Below the pieces are notes generated by a model. It did not search any database. It had not been told where the DNA came from and saw nothing but the letters and a program-made list of their open reading frames with translations. A program made the position numbers and the translations under genes. DNA of 14,274 nt from Flavobacteriaceae bacterium (GTDB taxonomy: Bacteria; Bacteroidota; Bacteroidia; Flavobacteriales; Flavobacteriaceae): positions 1-14,274 of the forward strand of contig DAOUPU010000046.1 in the NCBI GenBank assembly GCA_030625995.1, written 5' to 3'. Below, piece by piece: positions 1 to 6,047 of this stretch (position 1 is the first letter of the stretch; every line of letters begins with the position of its first letter).

Positions 1-950
1 ACTGCATTTCTCACAGCATCGGCCTCTTCATGGAGATTGAAATGTTCTAATAACATTGCCGCTGATAAAATAGTAGCCAAAGGATTTGCTAAATTTTTCC
101 CTTTGTATTTAGGATAGGAACCATGAATCGGCTCAAATAATACAGAATTTTCTCCAATTGATGCAGAAGCAGATAGCCCTATTGAACCTGAAATCACACT
201 GGCTTCATCGGATAAGATATCTCCAAATAAATTCTCTGTTAGTATAACGTCAAATTTACGTGGATTGATTACCAGCTCCATAGCAGCTTTATCAATATGC
301 AAGAAAAATACACTAACGTCCGGATATTCTTTAGCAATCTCTTTCACTCTAATTCGCCATAATCTGGAAGTTTCCAAAACATTTGATTTATCGACAAGTG
401 TAAGTTTTTTCCTCCGGGACTTAGCTGATCGAAATGCAAAGTGTGTAATTCTGTCAATTTCATCTGTAGAATAATAACAAGTATCGGAGGCGAAACTTTC
501 ATCTTCCGCCACATTTTTATCACCATAGTAGATACCACTGCTCAATTCGCGAAAAATTATGAAATCGGTATTTGCAATTACTTTTTCCTTAATTGGAGAT
601 TTGTGAATTAAAGGTTTAAAGGTTTTTATCGGTCGAATATTTACGTACAAGCCTAAACTTTTTCTAAGTTTGAGTAGTCCTTGTTCCGGTCTATTCTTAA
701 TTTCCAGATGATCATATTTTGGATCTCCAATAGCGCCAAATAAAATAGCATCCGAATTTTCACATATTTCTATGGTTTCTTTTGGAAGTGGATCGCCTGT
801 TTTGTCTATAGCAACCCCTCCCACTAAAGCATTGCTAAATGTAAAACTATGTCTAAATTTTTGAGCAATAGCTTCCAAAACTTTCACTCCTTGGGCAGTA
901 ATTTCCGGACCTATGCCGTCTCCGGCCAGTACAGCTATATTTAATTTCAC
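1..950 (-). CDS. leuB: 3-isopropylmalate dehydrogenase, C-terminus cut by the window edge
   Basis: Oxidatively decarboxylates 3-isopropylmalate to 2-oxoisocaproate with NAD+, the third specific step of leucine synthesis, in the cytoplasm. I translated the minus strand from a GTG at 950; the frame is open to position 1 and gives 316 complete residues of a family of about 350-370. The N-terminus (MKLNIAVLAGDGIGPE) matches the usual family start, which supports the GTG. Visible family residues: the arginines of LLKLRKSLGLYVNIRP (R96, R106), R134 and Y141 in FRELSSGIYYG, K188 in VDKSNVLETSRLWR, and metal-binding aspartates D220, D244 and D248 (NLFGDILSDEAS). LFEPIHGSYP and GKNLANPLAT follow, near the nucleotide site. 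No frameshift is seen. It lies 156 nt downstream of leuA on the same strand and probably has its own promoter. Identity is very secure; only the last roughly 40-50 residues are missing. Confidence 0.96.
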   Translation of the reverse strand, partial: MKLNIAVLAGDGIGPEITAQGVKVLEAIAQKFRHSFTFSNALVGGVAIDKTGDPLPKETIEICENSDAILFGAIGDPKYDHLEIKNRPEQGLLKLRKSLGLYVNIRPIKTFKPLIHKSPIKEKVIANTDFIIFRELSSGIYYGDKNVAEDESFASDTCYYSTDEIDRITHFAFRSAKSRRKKLTLVDKSNVLETSRLWRIRVKEIAKEYPDVSVFFLHIDKAAMELVINPRKFDVILTENLFGDILSDEASVISGSIGLSASASIGENSVLFEPIHGSYPKYKGKNLANPLATILSAAMLLEHFNLHEEADAVRNA

Positions 951-963
951 TTGTTTAAATTTT

Positions 964-977
964 TGTAAATATTTACA
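964..977. promoter_or_regulatory. 14-bp perfect palindrome, candidate operator before leuB
   Basis: TGTAAATATTTACA is a perfect palindrome between the predicted leuB -7 box and the GTG start, around the expected transcription start. That position suits a repressor operator. Such palindromes also arise by chance in AT-rich DNA (a few per window are expected), so the regulatory reading is inference. Confidence 0.25.
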
Positions 978-985
978 CAAAGTTA
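978..985 (-). promoter_or_regulatory. Candidate leuB promoter -7 box
   Basis: On the minus strand this reads TAACTTTG, an exact match to the Bacteroidota -7 consensus TAnnTTTG. It ends 27 nt before the GTG, like the leuA and mraZ boxes in this window. I see no good TTG -33 element at the expected distance. With the long gap after leuA, it suggests that leuB can be transcribed independently. Confidence 0.45.
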
Positions 986-1050
986 ATTAAAAAATTGCGC
1001 TTCACTCTCTCATAAAAAATTTAATCATTTCCTTTAGTGAAATAATTGAT

Positions 1051-1079
1051 TAAACCCGCCCATGCTGCAGGTGGGTTTA
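1051..1079. repeat. 29-bp imperfect palindrome between leuA and leuB
   Basis: The outer arms are TAAACCC (1051-1057) and GGGTTTA (1073-1079). The stem extends inward by G-U, C-G and C-G pairs (1058-1060 with 1070-1072), leaving a 9-nt loop. On the leuA strand no T-run follows, so it is a poor intrinsic terminator. Its length and its TAAACC/GGTTTA ends match the element at 7805-7833, which suggests a dispersed palindromic repeat family. It could also affect leuAB mRNA processing or stability. Confidence 0.6.
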
Positions 1080-1106
1080 TCATGCTCGTTTCATTTTTGT
1101 TAAAAA

Positions 1107-2282
1107 TTAAGCTTCCACATTATTCGCAAACACTTTAGTTGTCTGAATTATTTCATGAATATCATCATTTTGGATTTCCTTCCTCACATCTGCAAATCGT
1201 AAGAATTCAGGATAGACAATATCTAATTGTATCTTCGTCAATTCATAACCCAAATTTTTCGCTCTATATGCTAAAGCGGCTCTACCACTTCGAGCAGTCA
1301 AAACTATTGATGATTCATTGACCCCTACCTCTTCCGGGTCCATTATTTCATAAGTTTTTCTATTTTTTATAACGCCATCCTGGTGGATTCCGGAGCTATG
1401 TGCAAATGCATTGTCGCCGATCACAGCCTTATTTGGTTGTACAACCAATCCCATATGTTGTTGCACCATTTTACTTGTGCTGTACAATAATTTAGTATTT
1501 ATACCTGTAACCAGGTCCAAGTAGGGGTGCTGCTTCATAATCATTACTACTTCTTCTAAAGCCGTATTTCCTGCCCTCTCACCAATACCATTAATTGTAC
1601 ACTCAATTTGTCGTGCACCATTTTGAGCTCCCGCAATCGAATTTGCCGTTGCCAGTCCCAGATCATTATGACAATGACAAGAAAGAATAACATTTTCTAT
1701 TCCTCTTACATTTTCCATTAGATATTTCATTTTAGCTCCATACTCTTCAGGTAAGCAATAGCCTGTAGTGTCCGGAATATTTAATACCGTAGCCCCTGAC
1801 TTGATTACCTCCTCGCACACTCTGGCCAAATATTCATTATCCGTTCTTCCCGCGTCTTCCGCATAAAATTCTACATCTTCAACATATTTTTTAGCGTATT
1901 TGACCGCTTCTTTAGCTCTCTCAATAATTTTTTCGGGAGTTGATTTGAATTTGTATTTAATATGTGATTCTGATGTGCCAATACCCGTATGAATTCTCGG
2001 TTTAATAGCATATTTCAAGGCCTCGGCTGCAGCATCAATATCTTTTTCATTAGCTCGTGTAAGACCACAAACAGTAGCATTTTTTACGATTTTTGATATT
2101 TGAACTACGGAGTTAAAATCACCAGGACTTGAAATTGGAAATCCAGCTTCAATAATGTCCACACCCAGTATGTCCAGCCTTTCTGCAATAACTATTTTTT
2201 CTTCAGTATTTAATTTACAACCAGGGACCTGCTCCCCATCTCTAAGGGTAGTATCGAATATTTGGACTTTATTTTTGCTCAT
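1107..2282 (-). CDS. leuA: 2-isopropylmalate synthase, short form without the allosteric domain
   Basis: Condenses acetyl-CoA with 2-oxoisovalerate to 2-isopropylmalate, the committed step to leucine. The product is a 391-residue DRE-TIM metallolyase: FDTTLRDGEQ at 9-18 with catalytic R14 and metal ligand D15, metal-ligand histidines 203 and 205 in CHCHNDLG, GIGERAGN at 232-239, and HSSGIHQDG at 295-303. The chain ends about where the second linker subdomain ends. The C-terminal leucine-binding regulatory domain found in LeuA of about 520 residues (E. coli) is absent, so leucine feedback at the protein level is probably absent or different. The ATG at 2282 lies just downstream of a good -7 box. 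Homocitrate or citramalate synthase are alternatives on fold alone, but leuB next door and the short-LeuA sequence favour isopropylmalate synthase. Confidence 0.94.
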   Translation of the reverse strand: MSKNKVQIFDTTLRDGEQVPGCKLNTEEKIVIAERLDILGVDIIEAGFPISSPGDFNSVVQISKIVKNATVCGLTRANEKDIDAAAEALKYAIKPRIHTGIGTSESHIKYKFKSTPEKIIERAKEAVKYAKKYVEDVEFYAEDAGRTDNEYLARVCEEVIKSGATVLNIPDTTGYCLPEEYGAKMKYLMENVRGIENVILSCHCHNDLGLATANSIAGAQNGARQIECTINGIGERAGNTALEEVVMIMKQHPYLDLVTGINTKLLYSTSKMVQQHMGLVVQPNKAVIGDNAFAHSSGIHQDGVIKNRKTYEIMDPEEVGVNESSIVLTARSGRAALAYRAKNLGYELTKIQLDIVYPEFLRFADVRKEIQNDDIHEIIQTTKVFANNVEA

Positions 2283-2313
2283 TATTAAATATTTTTTATC
2301 ACTTTTGAATAAT

Positions 2314-2321
2314 CAAATATA
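2314..2321 (-). promoter_or_regulatory. Candidate leuA promoter -7 box
   Basis: The minus strand reads TATATTTG, an exact TAnnTTTG match ending 31 nt before the leuA ATG. It predicts a short untranslated leader of roughly 25 nt, too short for a leader-peptide attenuator. No TTG is seen at the -33 position. The box lies in the 150-nt gap shared with the divergent gene at 2433. Confidence 0.5.
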
Positions 2322-2432
2322 AATTGATGATACTATTAATAGGTGAATTGATTTTTATTGATTACTATATTCAAGTTGTTTTTGAATGACATAAAGCATA
2401 CAAAAACAATTAGTTACAAGCATTTTATTACG

Positions 2433-3977
2433 ATGTCTATGGAAAAAAATGATGCACTTTTTTTACTGGTTAAATCCTTGTCCAAGTCCGAGAAGAGGCA
2501 ATTTAAATTATACGCCGGAAGACTAGGGGGGAATTCTGAGAAAAATTTTATGGCATTATTTTCTGTTTTGGATAAAATGGAGGTATTTGATGAGCAGGTC
2601 ATTTTGAAAAAAACCAATATAAAAAAGCAGCAAATCTCTAATTCAAAGGCGCATTTGTATAAACAAATTTTAGTTAGTTTACGTTTAAATCCTTTCCATC
2701 AAAATACAAAAACACAAATTAGAGAACAGCTGGATTTTGCTACAATTCTTTACAATAAGGGATTGCATAAACAAAGTTTAAAAATTCTGGATAAAGCAAA
2801 GAGTTTAGCCATGTATCATGAGGAGAATACTTTGGCATATGAGATTGTAGAACTGGAGAAAATTATTGAATCTCAGTACATTACTAGAAGTATGATTACC
2901 CGTGCCGATGATTTGATCTTATTGTCGAAAGAATTGAGTATTAGAAATTCACTTTTGAGTAAACTTTCAGACCTGTCCTTGCAATTATATAGTTTACTTC
3001 TTAAAAAAGGATATGTTAGATCGAATGAAGATTATTTGGAGATTAAAACATATTTTGAGGCTAATCTGCCAAGTTACGATTATAAGAAATTAGGTATCAA
3101 AGAGAAATTATTCCTTTATAAGGCTTATTTATGGTATAATTTTATCATTCAAGATTTTGTCGCCTGTTATAAGTACTCTCAAAAATGGGTAGATCTGTTT
3201 TATTACAATCCTAAAATGAAAAATACCAATCCTGTTTTTTATTTAAAGGGAATTAATTATTTGCTGGAATCATTATTTTTAATAAGACATCAATCTAAAT
3301 TTAAATCTACCTTAAATTATTTAGAGACAGAGATTGAGCAGCATAATTTTCTTTTAAATGAGAATACTGAATCTCTTGCATTTCTTAACCTCTACTTGAA
3401 TAAGATAAACCTTTATTTCTTAGAAGGCGATTTTACAAAAGGTGTTGATTTTATTCCAGATGTTTTGGAACAATTGGAGCTTTATAAACATAAAATTGAT
3501 GCACATCACGTTATGGTTTTTTATTATAAAATAGCGAGTATGTACTTTGGTGCCTCCAATTATGAAAAATGTATATTTTATCTGGAGAAAATAATTAAGA
3601 ACAAAGAGTTAAAAATGCGTGAAGATCTCTTGTGTTTTTCTAGAATACTAAACCTTGTAGCGCATTATGAGGCAGGATTAGATCAAAATTTGGATGCTTT
3701 GATCAGATCAACTTATAAGTTTCTGATTAAAATGAATGAGCTCCATATCGTTCAGAAAAAAATAATTACTTTTCTCAGAAGTTTAAGCACTATTTTTCCA
3801 CACGATTTGAAAAATGCTTTTATAAGTTTGCACGATGATCTGGTGACTTATGAAAACCATCCTTATGAAAAACGATCTTTTATGTATTTAGATATTATTT
3901 CATGGCTGGAAAGCAATATTGAAGACATTTCGGTAGAATCTGTAATTAAAAGGAAATCCTTGTCTAATGATAAATAG
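2433..3977 (+). CDS. Conserved hypothetical protein, all-helical (TPR-like)
   Basis: I cannot assign a function. From the ATG at 2433 (MSMEKND) the product is 514 residues. A longer frame opens at a TTG at 2358, but that extension (ITIFKLFLNDIKHTK) looks like translated intergenic DNA. A start at the ATG at 2439 is equally possible. The protein opens with LFLLVKSLSKSEKRQFKLYAG and is otherwise rich in Leu, Lys, Tyr and Ile, with amphipathic helix pairs resembling TPR solenoids, for example around YEKCIFYLEKIIKNKEL and LCFSRILNLVAHYEAGLDQN. There is no signal peptide, membrane span or catalytic motif, so it is probably a cytoplasmic protein-interaction scaffold. It resembles roughly 500-residue unannotated proteins I associate with Bacteroidota. 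It sits between divergent leuA and the ilv operon, which does not prove a link to amino-acid synthesis. Confidence 0.85.
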   Translation: MSMEKNDALFLLVKSLSKSEKRQFKLYAGRLGGNSEKNFMALFSVLDKMEVFDEQVILKKTNIKKQQISNSKAHLYKQILVSLRLNPFHQNTKTQIREQLDFATILYNKGLHKQSLKILDKAKSLAMYHEENTLAYEIVELEKIIESQYITRSMITRADDLILLSKELSIRNSLLSKLSDLSLQLYSLLLKKGYVRSNEDYLEIKTYFEANLPSYDYKKLGIKEKLFLYKAYLWYNFIIQDFVACYKYSQKWVDLFYYNPKMKNTNPVFYLKGINYLLESLFLIRHQSKFKSTLNYLETEIEQHNFLLNENTESLAFLNLYLNKINLYFLEGDFTKGVDFIPDVLEQLELYKHKIDAHHVMVFYYKIASMYFGASNYEKCIFYLEKIIKNKELKMREDLLCFSRILNLVAHYEAGLDQNLDALIRSTYKFLIKMNELHIVQKKIITFLRSLSTIFPHDLKNAFISLHDDLVTYENHPYEKRSFMYLDIISWLESNIEDISVESVIKRKSLSNDK

Positions 3978-3990
3978 GTTAATAATATTT
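3960..3990 (+). promoter_or_regulatory. Weak candidate promoter for the ilv leader
   Basis: A TTG at 3960-3962 lies 20 nt before TAATATTT at 3983-3990, an imperfect match to the Bacteroidota -33/-7 arrangement. A start near 3997 would place both small leader ORFs (ATG 4008 and ATG 4013) on the transcript. A second -7-like match, TATGTTTG at 4012-4019, overlaps the ORF start and would exclude it from the RNA. Neither is strong. Confidence 0.22.
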
Positions 3991-4012
3991 AGTTTTTAGT
4001 AAGTCTAATGGT

Positions 4013-4069
4013 ATGTTTGGAAATAATTTTTACAACGATATTATCAACCAAATAATTATTTCATTTTGA
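4013..4069 (+). CDS. Putative leader peptide of the ilv operon, Ile-rich
   Basis: A small ORF encodes MFGNNFYNDIINQIIISF and then TGA. Five of its 18 residues are isoleucine, clustered as ATT ATC and ATA ATT ATT just before the stop. An overlapping frame from the ATG at 4008 encodes MVCLEIIFTTILSTK, also with Val, Leu and Ile codons. The stop lies 41 nt upstream of an intrinsic terminator, which in turn precedes ilvD. That is the arrangement of leader-peptide attenuation, in which ribosome stalling at Ile codons under starvation prevents termination. Against it: this DNA is AT-rich, so Ile codons are common; a similar Ile/Leu-containing ORF (4159-4221) lies after the terminator; and no ribosome-binding site is identifiable, as is normal for this phylum. 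The call rests on context. Confidence 0.4.
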   Translation: MFGNNFYNDIINQIIISF

Positions 4070-4084
4070 AATAATAAAGGAGAG

Positions 4085-4139
4085 GGTTGTTTGAATAGGA
4101 CCAGCCGGTTAAATCTTCCAAAACGGAAGGTTTTTTTTT
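4085..4139 (+). terminator. Intrinsic terminator upstream of ilvD, possible attenuator
   Basis: The core hairpin pairs CTTCC (4115-4119) with GGAAG (4125-4129) across an AAAAC loop. It extends outward by a T-G and three A-T pairs (4111-4114 with 4130-4133) and runs straight into nine T (4131-4139). Upstream, GGTTG (4085-4089) can pair with CAGCC (4102-4106). The overlapping CCGGTT (4105-4110) can pair, with a bulge, to AACGG (4122-4126) and so compete with the terminator. This gives a weak 1:2 / 2:3 / 3:4 scheme like classic attenuators. The simpler reading is a terminator for the gene ending at 3977, 134 nt upstream. The terminator itself is clear; its role is not. Confidence 0.72.
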
Positions 4140-4323
4140 GGTTTAAACCTTGTAAATAATGAGTTTCAACATATTGATATACAACAAGATATCTAAAATA
4201 TATATTTATTGGATGTTGTAAAAGTATGTAGAATAGCAAAGCATTACGATTGAGCTACTTTAAATTTGAAGAATCTTAAAAAAATTGTGATAATTAATAA
4301 ATAAAATATAGCATCAATTTTTA
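4140..4323 (+). other. AT-rich ilvD 5' region after the terminator
   Basis: It holds GGTTTAAACC (4140-4149) and an inverted repeat TACAACA (4180-4186) / TGTTGTA (4214-4220) around an AT-rich loop. The short frame 4159-4221 has several Ile codons but no following terminator. I see no convincing gene here. The antisense frame across 4030-4239 looks like low-complexity translated intergenic DNA. Confidence 0.5.
4261..4268 (+). promoter_or_regulatory. Candidate ilvD-proximal -7 box
   Basis: TAAATTTG matches TAnnTTTG exactly and ends 55 nt before the ilvD ATG. There is no TTG at the -33 distance. If this is the main ilv promoter, the terminator at 4111-4139 lies outside the operon and attenuation is excluded. 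It may instead be a secondary internal promoter. Confidence 0.35.
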
Positions 4324-6003
4324 ATGAATGAATTGAATAAATACAGTAAAAATGTAACCCAAGATCCAACACAACCGGCCGCTCAGGCGATGTTGCATGC
4401 TATTGGATTAAGTGATGAGGATTTAAAAAAACCACTTATTGGAATTGCAAGTATGGGCTATGAGGGAAATCCCTGTAATATGCATCTCAATGAACTATCT
4501 ACCTACGTTAAAAAAGGAACACTGCAAGCTGATTTGATCGGGTTGATATTTAATACAATTGGTGTTAGCGATGGTATTTCTATGGGAACCCAAGGGATGC
4601 GTTTTTCATTACCGTCAAGAGATGTTATAGCGGATTCTGTTGAAACCGTAGTACAAGCGATGAATTATGATGCTGTAATTACAGTTGTAGGATGTGATAA
4701 AAATATGCCCGGTGCCTTAATGTCGATGTTACGTTTGGACCGCCCTTCGATAATGGTATATGGAGGTACAATTGCGGCAGGATGCCATAATGGAAAGAAA
4801 CTAGACGTGGTATCGGCATTTGAGGCCTGGGGAGAAAAAGTTGCCGGAAAAATTGACGAAAAAGAATACAAAGAGGTTATTAGAAAAGCATGTCCGGGAG
4901 CAGGTGCCTGTGGAGGAATGTATACAGCAAATACTATGGCATCGGCAATTGAAGCCTTGGGAATGTCATTGCCATATAATTCATCAAATCCCGCTGTAAG
5001 TAATAGCAAAGAAGCAGAATGTATTTCTGCAGGAAAAGCATTGCGTTATTTGATGGAAAATGATATTAAACCTTCGGATATTGTTACTCGTAAATCTATA
5101 GAAAATGCCGTTCGTTTGGTAATTATATTAGGAGGTTCAACTAATGCGGTAATACACTTTTTAGCCATTGCACAAGCTGCACAAATAGAATTTACGCTGG
5201 AGGATTTTCAACAAATCAGCGAATCTACTCCTTTTATCGCCGATCTAAAACCAAGCGGGAAATATGTCATGGAAGATTTGCATGAAATAGGTGGCGTTCC
5301 GGGAGTATTAAAATATATGTTGGAAAATGGTTTGCTACATGGAGATTGTATGACGGTAACAGGAAAAACACTGGCTGAGAACTTAGGTGTTGCGAAAGAT
5401 CTGAAAAAAGATCAGGATATTATACATCCTCTAGAGAAACCAATAAAAGAAACTGGTCATCTGCGCATTCTGTACGGAAATTTAGCTAAAGAAGGAGCGG
5501 TTGCCAAAATTACGGGTAAGGAAGGCCTAAGGTTTTCCGGGCCGGCAAGGGTTTTTGAAGGAGAATTTGAAACAAATGATGGTATTAGGAACGGAGAAGT
5601 ATCTAAAGGAGATGTTATCGTTATTAGATATGAAGGACCAAAAGGAGGCCCGGGTATGCCGGAAATGCTGAAACCAACAGCGGCCATTATGGGAGCCGGT
5701 TTGGGTAAGGAGGTTGCCCTGATCACGGATGGGAGATTCTCTGGTGGGTCGCACGGTTTTGTAGTCGGTCACGTATCTCCGGAGGCTCAAGAAGGAGGTA
5801 ACATTGCATTGGTTAAAGATGGAGATATCATTACAATTGATGCAGTTAAGAATACTATAACTATGGAAGTTTCTGAAGAAGAACTGACAAAAAGAAGAGC
5901 TGATTGGAAACAACCAGAGTTAAAAGCAACAAGAGGAGTTTTGTACAAATATGCTAAAACAGTGTCCTCAGCATCAGAGGGTTGTGTTACAGATAAGTTT
6001 TAA
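4324..6003 (+). CDS. ilvD: Dihydroxy-acid dehydratase
   Basis: Dehydrates 2,3-dihydroxy-isovalerate and 2,3-dihydroxy-3-methylvalerate to the 2-oxo acids of valine and isoleucine. The product is 559 residues, a normal length for the IlvD/Edd family. Cysteines 51 (GNPCN), 124 (GCDKN) and 196 (GACGG) are the three iron-sulfur ligands of the [2Fe-2S]-type enzyme. D83 and D125 fit the Mg site, and K126 is the lysine carbamylated in studied members. GGSTNAVIH, PGMPEM and the C-terminal GRFSGGSHG, with the serine taken as catalytic base, are all present. The ATG at 4324 is right for the family; the ATG four bases later is out of frame. It is the first structural gene of ilvDBNC, 44 nt before ilvB, so any leader control would act on the whole operon. 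No anomalies are seen. Confidence 0.98.
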   Translation: MNELNKYSKNVTQDPTQPAAQAMLHAIGLSDEDLKKPLIGIASMGYEGNPCNMHLNELSTYVKKGTLQADLIGLIFNTIGVSDGISMGTQGMRFSLPSRDVIADSVETVVQAMNYDAVITVVGCDKNMPGALMSMLRLDRPSIMVYGGTIAAGCHNGKKLDVVSAFEAWGEKVAGKIDEKEYKEVIRKACPGAGACGGMYTANTMASAIEALGMSLPYNSSNPAVSNSKEAECISAGKALRYLMENDIKPSDIVTRKSIENAVRLVIILGGSTNAVIHFLAIAQAAQIEFTLEDFQQISESTPFIADLKPSGKYVMEDLHEIGGVPGVLKYMLENGLLHGDCMTVTGKTLAENLGVAKDLKKDQDIIHPLEKPIKETGHLRILYGNLAKEGAVAKITGKEGLRFSGPARVFEGEFETNDGIRNGEVSKGDVIVIRYEGPKGGPGMPEMLKPTAAIMGAGLGKEVALITDGRFSGGSHGFVVGHVSPEAQEGGNIALVKDGDIITIDAVKNTITMEVSEEELTKRRADWKQPELKATRGVLYKYAKTVSSASEGCVTDKF

Positions 6004-6047
6004 AGTAAAAAGTAAATAGTAAAAATAATAACCATAAACAATTAATT

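Noticed and set aside
344..538. Minus-strand 64-codon frame inside leuB, suggesting leuB might be frameshifted
   Set aside because: Manual translation from the GTG at 950 gives one uninterrupted LeuB frame to position 1; the 344-538 frame is a different, unrelated reading.
2358..2432. TTG at 2358 as the start of the hypothetical protein
   Set aside because: The extra 25 residues look like translated AT-rich intergenic DNA, and the conserved-looking protein begins at MSMEKND or MEKND. ATG 2433 or 2439 is more likely.
4159..4221. Second small Ile/Leu-containing frame downstream of the terminator as another leader peptide
   Set aside because: No terminator or clear alternative hairpin with a T-run follows it. 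It mainly shows that AT-rich composition alone can generate Ile-rich frames.
4030..4239. Antisense 69-codon frame upstream of ilvD
   Set aside because: Low-complexity, aromatic/Ile-rich translation of AT-rich DNA, lying across the terminator; no start context and no recognisable domain.
4665..5009. Minus-strand frame of 114 codons inside ilvD
   Set aside because: Shadow of the ilvD coding frame; its sequence has no protein-like motif, and ilvD is intact and unambiguous.
5457..5913. Overlapping minus-strand frames of 89 and 128 codons inside ilvD
   Set aside because: Both are antisense by-products of the ilvD frame with no supporting signals.
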